The translations under genes were made by a program, and so were the position numbers. The notes below the pieces were generated by a model. The model worked only from the letters and a program-made list of their open reading frames with translations, did not search any database and was not told the origin of the DNA. Shown here one piece after another: positions 7,893 through 15,056 of a stretch of 21,949 nt of DNA. The DNA is taken from positions 1-21,949 of the forward strand of contig JANXRI010000026.1 in the NCBI GenBank assembly GCA_025353085.1, read 5' to 3'. The number at the start of each line of letters is the position of its first letter. Within the stretch, counting starts at the first letter, position 1. The stretch is from Betaproteobacteria bacterium (GTDB taxonomy: Bacteria; Pseudomonadota; Gammaproteobacteria; Burkholderiales; SG8-41).

Positions 7893-8255
7893 ATGTATAA
7901 ATTTAAACCGATGTTGGCGATACTGAGTGCAGTAGGCACGTTGGCCATCGCGGGAAATCCGATCGCCCAGGCGGCAGATGGTGACGTGCGTCAAGATACT
8001 AAGGATATTCGGCAGGATCGCCGCGATCTCACCAAGGATCGCGCTGATCTCCGGAAGGACGAGCGCGCGTTTAAAGAAGAGAAGCGTGAGGGTGATAAGG
8101 CGGGCATGCAACAAGAGCGCAAGGACATTGCCAAGGATAATGCGAATATCAGAAATGATCGTAAAGACGTGGCTGCGGACAAGGCCGATCGCCACCAGGA
8201 TCGCCGCGATGTACATCGCGACGCAGGAGAGCGTCACCGCGCCGCAAAGCGCTAG
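7893..8255 (+). CDS. small periplasmic heptad-repeat protein
   Basis: This is a 120-residue exported protein of unknown function. The ATG at 7893 follows GGAGG (7883-7887) at an ideal distance. Residues 1-27 are a signal peptide ending AQA. The mature part is very rich in Asp, Arg and Lys and is built of seven-residue units of the form D-[VIL]-x-x-D-x-x. Four units run from residue 31 (DVRQDTK, DIRQDRR, DLTKDRA, DLRKDER). After a break at about 66-77, five more run from residue 78 (DIAKDNA to DVHRDAG). A 15-base direct repeat, CAGGATCGCCGCGAT, occurs in both blocks (8013-8027 and 8196-8210). The pattern predicts long charged helices, perhaps a helical hairpin. An AGAGGC/GCCTCT dyad (7836-7865) precedes it. 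Confidence 0.8.
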   Translation: MYKFKPMLAILSAVGTLAIAGNPIAQAADGDVRQDTKDIRQDRRDLTKDRADLRKDERAFKEEKREGDKAGMQQERKDIAKDNANIRNDRKDVAADKADRHQDRRDVHRDAGERHRAAKR

Positions 8256-8331
8256 TTATCGGCGCTCATCGTCACGGACTTCGAGATCGATTTAGCATGG
8301 TTGACGTTTGCAAAGCAAAAGGAGCATGGAG

Positions 8332-8580
8332 ATGAGTATGAAAACTTTAGCTGGTATGCTATTCGGGCTACTTTTGGGCGCTGCGGTGCCAGGAGCGGCG
8401 GTTGCACAAGCTGCGAATGCAGACACCTCTTCAATCAGCGAGAAGAGTGATAGTAAAAAAAGTGAGGCGCGTCGTGAGATACACGAACGGGAATCGGCGC
8501 GTGAAAAAACCGTGGAGAGCCACCGCCATGCAAGAGTTCTTCACCGTCGTACCGAAACGAGAAGGGCGAAGGTACCGTGA
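8332..8580 (+). CDS. small secreted charged protein, unknown function
   Basis: This is an 82-residue exported protein I do not recognise. Three in-frame ATGs stand close together (8326, 8332, 8338); AGGAG at 8320-8324 best fits the one at 8332. A signal peptide covers residues 1-25 or so (LAGMLFGLLLGAAVPGAAVAQA). The mature part is short, Ser/Lys/Glu-rich and then Arg/His-rich (RREIHERESAREKTVESHRH). The tail resembles the charged C-terminus of the FecR-domain protein that follows, and the small heptad protein before it is similarly charged, so the three may act together. The next 104 bases before the FecR gene hold nothing clear. Confidence 0.6.
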   Translation: MSMKTLAGMLFGLLLGAAVPGAAVAQAANADTSSISEKSDSKKSEARREIHERESAREKTVESHRHARVLHRRTETRRAKVP

Positions 8581-8684
8581 CCCGTGGCTCCGTGGGAGTT
8601 ACGGGACGCCAATGATCCTCCTTCCAGTTCCTGCGCCGCAGAATACTCCCGACGTAATCATTTGTGCGCCTTTGAATCACCGAT

Positions 8685-9521
8685 ATGCCAAAAATCGCGA
8701 GGGCTAAGTATTTTTTACGGATAGCCGGGGCGTCCAATTGGTTCTTCCGGTTTGCATCGGGTTTATGCCTGCTGTTCTCTTTGGCGTCGCAGAGTGAGGC
8801 GGCGGCAACTGCCGGGCAAATAGAATTGTTGGAAGGTGGTGTTAGTATCCTTGACGCTGCCGGAAAATCCCGTGTGCCGGCTCTAGGAAGTTTCCTTCAG
8901 GAGGGGGACACCGTGGTGACGGGGCATGATGGCGAGTTACACGCGCACATGGAAGACGAGGGATATATTGCCGTTCGACCGAATGCCCGTTTAAAAATCA
9001 ATGCGTATTCGGCGAGGGCGGATAAAAGTGACAATGTTGCGCTTGCTCTGCTCAAAGGTTCAATCCGCTCAATCACCGGCTGGGTCGGCAAGAAAAATCC
9101 GCGCAACTATCGCATTGACGCTGGGGGCGTCGCGACGATCGGGATACGTGGCACGGACCATGAACCTGCGGTCATATTAGCGCCGGAGCGGGACGAGGCG
9201 CCATCAGTTCCGCCAGGGGCCTACGACAAAGTAAATGCGGGCAACACTTATATTCAACATCCGAACGGCACGGTCGAACTCGGACCCAATCAAGCAGGCT
9301 TCGCTCCGCACGATTTGAAAGCGCAACCGCGTCTGCTGGATAAGATTCCAGAGTTTTACCGTCCCACCAAGAACGAATCACGAATCGAGCGACGGCATGC
9401 CGAGTTGGAACGGCAGCTTGAACGAAAATTTCAAGAGCGTTCCGAACGCACGAAGAGTGAACCTGAGCACAAAATTGAGCGACGGCACACGGATGTTATT
9501 CATGAGCGGCATAAAAAATAA
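8685..9521 (+). CDS. FecR-domain protein with charged C-terminal tail
   Basis: This is a 278-residue exported protein. Residues 1-41 hold an N-terminal membrane or signal segment (FASGLCLLFSLASQSEAAA). A FecR domain follows at about 43-165: GQIELLEGGVSIL, LQEGDTVVTGHDGELHAHM, YIAVRPNARLKI, LLKGSIRSITGWV and GGVATIGIRGTDHE. Unlike true FecR, it has no neighbouring ECF sigma factor or TonB receptor, so iron signalling is unlikely. Many stand-alone FecR-domain proteins are periplasmic and of unknown role. Residues 230-278 form a highly charged tail with a repeated IERRH (234-238 and 264-268). The ATG at 8685 has no good ribosome binding site, so the true start could be downstream. It is the last intact gene before transposase debris. 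Confidence 0.82.
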   Translation: MPKIARAKYFLRIAGASNWFFRFASGLCLLFSLASQSEAAATAGQIELLEGGVSILDAAGKSRVPALGSFLQEGDTVVTGHDGELHAHMEDEGYIAVRPNARLKINAYSARADKSDNVALALLKGSIRSITGWVGKKNPRNYRIDAGGVATIGIRGTDHEPAVILAPERDEAPSVPPGAYDKVNAGNTYIQHPNGTVELGPNQAGFAPHDLKAQPRLLDKIPEFYRPTKNESRIERRHAELERQLERKFQERSERTKSEPEHKIERRHTDVIHERHKK

Positions 9522-9529
9522 ATGACGCC

Positions 9530-9655
9530 GGTTACTACCAGTGGAAGAGCAGGCACGTTGGCCTGGAGGTTTCGCAGTTGGCCCAGTTCAGGAGGCAATC
9601 GGAGAATGCCAAGCTCAAGAACACATATGCCGAACTGGCCTTGATGCAGCGCTGA
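9530..9655 (+). pseudogene. IS3-family OrfA transposase fragment
   Basis: One frame from about 9530 to the TGA at 9653 reads YYQWKSRHVGLEVSQLAQ and then SENAKLKNTYAELALMQR. This is the end of the helix-turn-helix (fYxWKsKYGG-EVS) and the leucine-zipper region (ENakLKrmYAeLAL) of IS3-type OrfA. The N-terminal part is absent, the zipper is cut by a premature stop, and no OrfB follows. It is therefore a relic, not a working element. Confidence 0.75.
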
Positions 9656-9659
9656 CTTG

Positions 9660-9855
9660 TCCAATAGCTTGGGCATTCGGGTTTACGACATAGCGTGGAA
9701 GTTCCACAAGACAATTATCCTTTTCGACGAGGATGCCTTGATAGCGTCCTGCAAGATCGGTTGGAAAACCGGTGTGCCGCGTGCATATGCGAAACGAGTG
9801 CGAGCTTTTGTAGTATTTTGCGAACCCATTTTTGAGGTGGCTCCTAGTACACCAC
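9660..9855 (-). pseudogene. decayed IS200-like (REP-associated tyrosine) transposase fragment
   Basis: On the minus strand, GRYQGILVEKDNCLVELPRY continues into VVNPNAQA. This matches the conserved C-terminal block GRYKAILVEKDxYLLELxRYVVLNPVRA of Y1/REP-associated tyrosine transposases. Upstream, in another frame, TRFAYARGTPVFQ corresponds to the F-NRRHGRxGHVFQ block. The two blocks are therefore separated by a frameshifting indel (near 9750-9760), and the VVLNP motif has lost a residue. The catalytic part was not found. It is clearly non-functional. Confidence 0.6.
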
Positions 9856-9880
9856 TCCGGCCGCCTTTCATGTGCGAGCA

Positions 9881-10783
9881 TCACTCTGGCGCCGGCTGAT
9901 CGCGTTTCCACGCAACCAGCGCAACCCCCGCGCAGGTGATCGCGATGCCGAGCATGGACACGGCGCTCGGCACCACCTTGAACAGCGCGAACTCGAGTAC
10001 CACCGCAAATACCGGCGTCAGATAAAAGAGACTCGTGACGCGGGTCGCTTCACCGCGGCGCATGAGCGTATGCAGCGCGCTCACGGCGAGAATCGACGCG
10101 AAAATAACGAGAAACACAATGGCCGCGAGCATCTGCCACGCCCAGGTGATGCGAAACCCTTCAACCAGCCACGCTAGCGGTGCGAGCACGGCTGCCGACG
10201 CGATGAATTGCAGCAGCGACGCCGTGCGCAGATCGACGCGCGGACAGAACACGCGCTGGTAAAGAGTACCGGCGGTGACGGCGAGCAAAGCGACGATCAC
10301 CGCACCCAGGCTGGCGAGCGTCATTTCGCGAATATCAATTTTGTGCCATACCACCAGCACCACGCCTGCGAAGCCGACGGCGATACCGAGCCATTGACGC
10401 GCCGACAGCCGCTCGCCCAACCAGCGCGACGCAATGAGCGCCGTCAGCAGCGGCTGCACGGTGAGCAGCACGGCCGTGATGCCTGCCGATACGCCGAGAT
10501 ACTGCGTGTAGTGACTGCCGCCGAGATGGATCGCATGCATCAGCAGGCCGGCGACGATCACGTGGCCGAATTCAACGCGCGATGCCGGCCAGCGCGGTCG
10601 CATGATCAGCACGATCGGAATCATGCAGGCGATACCGAACACGAAGCGCGCTGTAAGGAATGTGAACGGCGCGGCATACAGCATGCCGATTTTCGATGCG
10701 AGAAAACCCGAGCCCCAGATGGCGACGAAATACCAGGCGAGCAGAGAATCGAACCAGCGGCGAGGGGCAGCGGCAGCGGACAA
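9881..10783 (-). CDS. EamA/DMT-superfamily permease
   Basis: This 300-residue inner-membrane protein has about ten hydrophobic helices and an internal duplication of the EamA domain (about residues 14-140 and 155-290). Typical elements are YFVAIWGSGFLASKIG at the start of repeat 1, LLTALIASRWLGERLSARQW, and ATRVTSLFYLTPVFAVVLEF near the end of repeat 2. Relatives export amino acids or other metabolites. The start appears to be TTG at 10783: the frame upstream closes at a TGA without an ATG, and the first internal ATG is past helix 1. A TATAAC hexamer lies shortly upstream on the minus strand. It is divergent from the DUF47 gene. The substrate is unknown. Confidence 0.88.
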   Translation of the reverse strand: MSAAAAPRRWFDSLLAWYFVAIWGSGFLASKIGMLYAAPFTFLTARFVFGIACMIPIVLIMRPRWPASRVEFGHVIVAGLLMHAIHLGGSHYTQYLGVSAGITAVLLTVQPLLTALIASRWLGERLSARQWLGIAVGFAGVVLVVWHKIDIREMTLASLGAVIVALLAVTAGTLYQRVFCPRVDLRTASLLQFIASAAVLAPLAWLVEGFRITWAWQMLAAIVFLVIFASILAVSALHTLMRRGEATRVTSLFYLTPVFAVVLEFALFKVVPSAVSMLGIAITCAGVALVAWKRDQPAPE

Positions 10784-10866
10784 GGCGTAAGACGATGCAA
10801 AAAAGTTATACGAGCGGGATCACCCAGTATACCTAACGCATAACCGGCGCCGGTGCGGCGTCAAAC

Positions 10867-10881
10867 CCGCTAAACTAGCGG
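10867..10881. promoter_or_regulatory. small inverted repeat before the DUF47-PiT operon
   Basis: CCGCTA, AAC, TAGCGG forms a perfect 6-bp dyad 62 bases before the DUF47 start, with a TAAACT -10-like hexamer inside it. It may be an operator over the promoter. No PhoB box of the CTGTCAT type was seen. Confidence 0.35.
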
Positions 10882-10942
10882 TCCATATTCCGGCGGCCCC
10901 GCAACGCGTGCGACCGCCCTCCGCCTGAACCAGGAGAATGAA

Positions 10943-11569
10943 ATGTTTGCACGCCTGATGCCACGCCAGGGCAAGTTCTTTGATCTGTTCAACGAGCATG
11001 CAGAACAAATCGTGCTCGGCAGCCGCGAGTTGGCCGCATTGATGGCGAACCATGACGATCTCGAGCGCCGCACGTACAACATCGAGTCGATCGAAAAGCG
11101 CGCCGACAAGATCACGCGCGCGACAATCGAACTCGTGCACAAGACCTTTATCACGCCGATCGATCGCGAAGACATCCACCAGCTCATCAGCAAGATGGAC
11201 GACGTACTTGACCTCATCGAGGACTCGGCGCAGTTGATGTTTTTGTATGACGTGCGCGACCCGACGGCCGAGGCCAAAAAACTCGCCGATATCTGCGTGG
11301 TGTGCTGCGAAAAAGTAAAGGCCGCGGTGTTGCTGCTGTCGAGCATGGACAACGCGGCCGAAATCATGGCGCTGTGCAACGACATCGACCGCCTCGAGTC
11401 GGAGGCCAATCATGTGATGCGCGGCGCGATCGCGCGACTTTTCCGCGAGGAGCCCGATGTGCGCGAATTGATCAAGCTGCGCACAGTGTACGAGCACCTC
11501 GAAACGGTGACCGACCGCTGTGAAGACGTTGCCAACATCATCCAGGGCATCGTGATCGAAAATTCATGA
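10943..11569 (+). CDS. DUF47 (PhoU-like) phosphate transport regulator
   Basis: This is a 208-residue cytoplasmic all-helical protein of the DUF47/YkaA family, related to PhoU. It starts FARLMPRQGKFFDLFNEHAE and contains EKRADKITRATIELVHKTFITPIDRED in its first half. It ends with LIKLRTVYEHLETVTDRCED and VANIIQGIVIE, both family hallmarks. AGGAG precedes the ATG at 10943. It is followed after 37 bases by the PiT transporter, a pairing conserved in many bacteria where the DUF47 protein is thought to modulate phosphate uptake by its partner. Charged Glu/Asp motifs (such as ExxxD in the helices) fit metal binding as in PhoU. Confidence 0.92.
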   Translation: MFARLMPRQGKFFDLFNEHAEQIVLGSRELAALMANHDDLERRTYNIESIEKRADKITRATIELVHKTFITPIDREDIHQLISKMDDVLDLIEDSAQLMFLYDVRDPTAEAKKLADICVVCCEKVKAAVLLLSSMDNAAEIMALCNDIDRLESEANHVMRGAIARLFREEPDVRELIKLRTVYEHLETVTDRCEDVANIIQGIVIENS

Positions 11570-11606
11570 GCACGGGAGTCAGCCAACTGATGGCGCAGCG
11601 CCGCTC

Positions 11607-12599
11607 ATGAGCATAGAGGTGCTGATTCTGCTGGTGCTCGTCGCGCTGGCGTTCGATTTTATGAATGGCTTTCACGACGCCGCGAACGCAATCGCGACCG
11701 TCGTGTCAACACGCGTACTGCGGCCCCAATGGGCAGTCGCGTGGGCGGCGTTTTTCAACTTCGTCGCGTTTCTGATCTTCGGCGTTGCCGTGGCGGCGAC
11801 CATCGGCAAAGGCATCATCGATCCCAAAGTCGTCGACCATTATGTGATTTTCGGCGCGCTGATCGGCGCAATCACGTGGAACATTATCACCTGGTACTAC
11901 GGGATTCCATCGAGTTCTTCGCACGCGCTGATTGGCGGGCTGGCCGGCGCCGCGGTCGCCAAAGGCGGCATGCATACCCTCGTTGCGAGCGGTTTCCTGA
12001 AAACCGCGGCCGCTATCGTGCTGTCGCCCGCGCTCGGTTTCTTGCTGGGCGTCGCGCTGATGCTGGCCGTATCGTGGATATGGGCACGGTCGACACCGCG
12101 CCGCGTCGACCGCTGGTTCCGGCGGCTGCAATTGATATCCGCCGCGTTGTACAGCATCGGGCACGGCGGCAACGACGCGCAGAAAACGATGGGGATTATC
12201 TGGATGCTCCTGATCACGGCAGGAACGATCGGTGACAAAGACCCGTTGCCCTTATGGGTGGTGTTCGCGTGCTACGGCACTATCGCGATCGGTACGCTGT
12301 TCGGAGGCTGGCGCATCGTCAAGACTATGGGCCAGAGAATTACGCGGCTGAAACCCGTCAGCGGCTTTTGTGCCGAAACCGGCGGCGCAATTACCTTGTT
12401 CCTCGCGACACACTTAGGCGTGCCGGTATCCACCACGCATACCATCACCGGTGCGATTGTCGGCGTCGGCTCGGTGCAGAAACTGTCCGCGGTACGCTGG
12501 GGGGTAGCCGGCAATATCGTATGGGCGTGGATTTTTACGATTCCGTGCTCGGCTTTTGTCGCGGCGATTGCCTGGTGGATCGCGCAACATTACTTTTAA
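11607..12599 (+). CDS. pit: PiT-family inorganic phosphate transporter
   Basis: This 330-residue inner-membrane symporter takes up metal-phosphate, driven by protons. Both halves of the family repeat are visible: DFMNGFHDAANAIATVVSTR near residue 17 and IGHGGNDAQKTMG near 185. The paired motifs GIPSSSSHALIGGLAG and LGVPVSTTHTITGAIVGVG are also present. About nine to ten hydrophobic segments are seen. The length is that of the short bacterial PitA/PitH type, not the roughly 500-residue E. coli PitA. The ATG at 11607 lacks a clear Shine-Dalgarno sequence, which fits translation after the DUF47 gene just upstream. After its stop comes a hairpin whose T-run faces the other strand. Confidence 0.94.
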   Translation: MSIEVLILLVLVALAFDFMNGFHDAANAIATVVSTRVLRPQWAVAWAAFFNFVAFLIFGVAVAATIGKGIIDPKVVDHYVIFGALIGAITWNIITWYYGIPSSSSHALIGGLAGAAVAKGGMHTLVASGFLKTAAAIVLSPALGFLLGVALMLAVSWIWARSTPRRVDRWFRRLQLISAALYSIGHGGNDAQKTMGIIWMLLITAGTIGDKDPLPLWVVFACYGTIAIGTLFGGWRIVKTMGQRITRLKPVSGFCAETGGAITLFLATHLGVPVSTTHTITGAIVGVGSVQKLSAVRWGVAGNIVWAWIFTIPCSAFVAAIAWWIAQHYF

Positions 12600-12604
12600 A
12601 ACGT

Positions 12605-12637
12605 AAAAAAGCCGCCGTCACTTTGTGCGACGGCGGC
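12605..12637 (-). terminator. Rho-independent terminator of the bactofilin gene
   Basis: GCCGCCGTC (12611-12619) pairs with GACGGCGGC (12629-12637) around a nine-base loop. The AAAAAA at 12605-12610 becomes a T-run on the minus strand, so it terminates the gene ending at 12661. For the convergent pit gene it offers a hairpin without a T-run. Confidence 0.85.
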
Positions 12638-12660
12638 CCCGCTCCGCGAAGTGTGGATCA

Positions 12661-13254
12661 TTAACTGCCGTGAGGTGACAGCGCGGAACGGCCCCCCGCC
12701 GACACGTGCTGAATGCGCAAACTTTTTTCATCTTCGGCGAGCTTCTTCACGTCGCCGGTGAGTTCGCCGCCTTCCTCGATTACCAGCTTGCCATAGCGAA
12801 TTTTCCCGCTGACCTGGCCGGTCGCATGAATGGTCAGGCACTTGCGGACGGTCAGTTCACCCGAGAAGCCGCCGTGAATTTCAGCGATGTCAATTCCCGC
12901 GGTCCCGGAAAACGTCCCGTGCTGGGCGATCTGGATCATGCGGCTGTCCATCGTCGCCTCGACATGTCCTTCGACAACCAACGTATCACAGTCGGTAATT
13001 TCCACGCCTTTCAACTTGATGTTGGGGCCGACGATCAACTGGCTCCCCTGAGTCTCGCCCGGTTTGCCGGACGACGGTTTCACTGCTGGGCGGCGGGGAT
13101 CGTCGACCGGCGGGGTCGTCATGCTGGTCGCGGCGACGGTCGGCCGGACAGCACCGGGCGCACCATTGGTAACTGCGGTTGTCGTTGCGGCGTTGCCCGG
13201 GACATCTGGTGTTTTTTGTGGGTTGCGGCCAAAAAAAGTATCGCGTTGTAGCAT
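12661..13254 (-). CDS. bactofilin-family polymer-forming protein
   Basis: This 197-residue cytoplasmic protein belongs to the bactofilins, which self-assemble into filaments and scaffold cell-shape or stalk machinery. The bactofilin core at about residues 72-165 is a right-handed beta-helix: LIVGPNIKLKGVEITDCDTL, VVEGHVEATMDSRMIQIA, GTFSGTAGIDIAEIHGGFSG, LTVRKCLTIHATGQVSGKI and YGKLVIEEGGELTGDV. An unusually long disordered Pro/Thr/Ala-rich N-terminal arm of about 70 residues precedes it. Two ATGs are adjacent (13257 and 13254); GGAGG leaves only one base before the first, so the second is preferred. It has its own promoter and terminator. No M23 peptidase, a common bactofilin partner, lies beside it. 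Confidence 0.9.
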   Translation of the reverse strand: MLQRDTFFGRNPQKTPDVPGNAATTTAVTNGAPGAVRPTVAATSMTTPPVDDPRRPAVKPSSGKPGETQGSQLIVGPNIKLKGVEITDCDTLVVEGHVEATMDSRMIQIAQHGTFSGTAGIDIAEIHGGFSGELTVRKCLTIHATGQVSGKIRYGKLVIEEGGELTGDVKKLAEDEKSLRIQHVSAGGRSALSPHGS

Positions 13255-13257
13255 CAT

Positions 13258-13589
13258 GCCTCCACTGAAAATTGAGATTTTAAAATCAATGGCCTATGGA
13301 TCCAATATCCATTCCATCGATAACCCGGGCAGTGTTCGCAACTTACGTGCCTGTCAGCGACGCTGCGAGTTAACGTCAGGCTTCGTGAGACAAAACAGTA
13401 CGTTAGTGAATGCGCCGCAGAGATGCGCCAAACCAGGTTGTCGCCACTTCACGACGGCTATCGCAGGCGATCGAACAACTCAATAAATTTCAACGGATTA
13501 TGCTGTCGGCAGGAGGCGACATTCGTGCCGCGAAAAGTAACTAATCAGCCCCAACGCGCACAAGCAATCATCGAGTTAGCGAAGACATT
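13258..13589. other. intergenic region between bactofilin and the deacylase gene
   Basis: These 332 bases hold the bactofilin promoter and ribosome binding site at the left end. The rest (13306-13589), including the end of the deacylase transcript, has no recognised gene or terminator. A GTG frame with GGAGG in front begins at about 13524, but it runs antisense into the deacylase gene and is not credible. Confidence 0.5.
13277..13305 (-). promoter_or_regulatory. sigma-70 promoter of the bactofilin gene
   Basis: On the minus strand TTGGAT (13305-13300), a 17-base spacer and TAAAAT (13282-13277) stand 22 bases before the start codon. The -10 overlaps a 12-base palindrome, GATTTTAAAATC. Confidence 0.6.
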
Positions 13590-15041
13590 TCAACTATTGC
13601 GTAAAAGTATTCTGCCGGGGCGCGCGCCAGTCGGCTGGTCGTCTCGCCAGACCACCGTGCCGTTGACGATGACTGTGGAGATGCCGCGCGCGGGCCGCGT
13701 GGAGTGTTCGAAGTCGGCGGCATCGATAACCGTGTCGGCGTCAAAGAGTGTGATGTCGGCATACGCGCCCGCCTTTATAACGCCGCGGTCCTTGAGCCCG
13801 AACTTGCCCGCGGTCAGCCCCGTCATCTTGTAAACGGCGGTCTCGAGCGGAAAAAGTTTGAGCTCACGCGAATAGTGGCCCAGCACGCGCGGAAAGGTAC
13901 CCCAGAGGCGCGGGTGCGGTTTCGTATCGTGCGGCAGTCCGTCCGATCCGATCATCGTTTCCTCGAAGGCCAAGATGCGCTGAACATCTGTTTCGTCGAG
14001 CATGAAATAGATGGCGCCGGCCGGTTTTATTTTCTCGACCGCTTGGGTTTGGGTCATGTTGAGCCGCCGCGCGACTTCATAGAGATCGACGCCTGCGAAC
14101 TCGGGATGCGGTTTCGACCACGTGACAATAATGCGCGACGATTGTTCGAGCCGGTCGTAACGCAATACGGTGGACGACGCGATATACGGATAGCAGTCGA
14201 GGCCCAACGGCTGGGCACTCATGCGCTCGGCAATCAACTTGAGCGTTTCGACCGAACGGCCGTGGTTCTTGAGGCCGACCGTCTTGTGATGCGAGATCAC
14301 GACCGGCACTTTGAGCGTGCGGCCGATCAGACAGGTTTCCTCAATCGAGTCGATCACCTGGTCGTCTTCATTCCGCATATGCGTTACATACAGGCCGTCG
14401 AATTCCGACAGCGGCCGGCAAATCTCGATGATCTCTGCGGTCGGCGCGCAGGCCGCGGGTGGATAGGCGGTGCCGGTCGAGACGCCGATTGCACCCGACG
14501 CGAGAGACTCATGCGCCATCTCGCGCATGCGCGTGATCTCGGCCGGCGTCGCTGCGCGGTCCAATCGGTCCATCGCCGCCACGCGGAAAGTGGTGTGGCC
14601 GACCAGACAGGTCGCGTTGATGGCGGCAGGCTGCGCCGCGAGTTCTTCCCGGTAAGCGCGGAACGTCGGAAATTTGAACCAGTCGCCGCTGCCGTCGAGC
14701 AGATCGAGCGGGGGCGTCGATGCGCCATTGGCTGGCGAGTGGGCAAGGCTGATGCCGCAGTTGCCGGCGACCACGGTCGTCACGCCCTGGGTCACCTTGG
14801 GCGCCATATCCGGATTGGACAACAGCATGCGGTCATCGTGAGTGTGCGCGTCGATGAATCCGGGCGCGGCGATCAAGCCGGTGCCGTCGATTTCGATGTC
14901 GGCGCTGGCTGTGGCGAGCGCGCCGATACTGACGATTCTGTCGCCGCGCACGCCGATCTCACCGTGAAAACGCGGCGCACGCATGCCGTCGATGATGGTC
15001 GCGTTGCGGATGATCAAGTCATAATGTGCGTTCGCTGCCAT
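13590..15041 (-). CDS. N-acyl-D-amino-acid deacylase (D-aminoacylase, amidohydrolase family)
   Basis: This is a 483-residue cytoplasmic zinc amidohydrolase that splits N-acyl-D-amino acids into a carboxylate and a D-amino acid. The metal motif HTHDD follows GFIDA near residue 65, and VVAGNCGISLA carries the conserved metal-bound Cys. THMRNEDDQV, VVISHHKTVG, GSDGLPHDTKPHPRLWGTFP and VLGHYSRELKLFPLETAVYK are characteristic of the D-aminoacylase subgroup, as is the C-terminal ARGISTVIVNGTVVW. The ATG at 15041 has a GAGAGA site. It lies 15 bases downstream of the Bug-type binding protein stop, so the two form an operon that probably handles one substrate. A dihydropyrimidinase-like amidase is less likely. 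The antisense strand is also open for a long way, but this is a codon-bias effect. Confidence 0.9.
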   Translation of the reverse strand: MAANAHYDLIIRNATIIDGMRAPRFHGEIGVRGDRIVSIGALATASADIEIDGTGLIAAPGFIDAHTHDDRMLLSNPDMAPKVTQGVTTVVAGNCGISLAHSPANGASTPPLDLLDGSGDWFKFPTFRAYREELAAQPAAINATCLVGHTTFRVAAMDRLDRAATPAEITRMREMAHESLASGAIGVSTGTAYPPAACAPTAEIIEICRPLSEFDGLYVTHMRNEDDQVIDSIEETCLIGRTLKVPVVISHHKTVGLKNHGRSVETLKLIAERMSAQPLGLDCYPYIASSTVLRYDRLEQSSRIIVTWSKPHPEFAGVDLYEVARRLNMTQTQAVEKIKPAGAIYFMLDETDVQRILAFEETMIGSDGLPHDTKPHPRLWGTFPRVLGHYSRELKLFPLETAVYKMTGLTAGKFGLKDRGVIKAGAYADITLFDADTVIDAADFEHSTRPARGISTVIVNGTVVWRDDQPTGARPGRILLRNS

Positions 15042-15056
15042 GGCGTTGTCTCTCGC

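Noticed and set aside
10843..10854. 12-base palindrome ACCGGCGCCGGT
   Set aside because: Palindromes of this length are expected several times by chance in a GC-rich window of this size, and it is not placed at a promoter.
13524..13833. GTG frame with GGAGG upstream between the bactofilin and deacylase genes
   Set aside because: After the first 22 codons it runs antisense through the deacylase 3' end and shows no family features.
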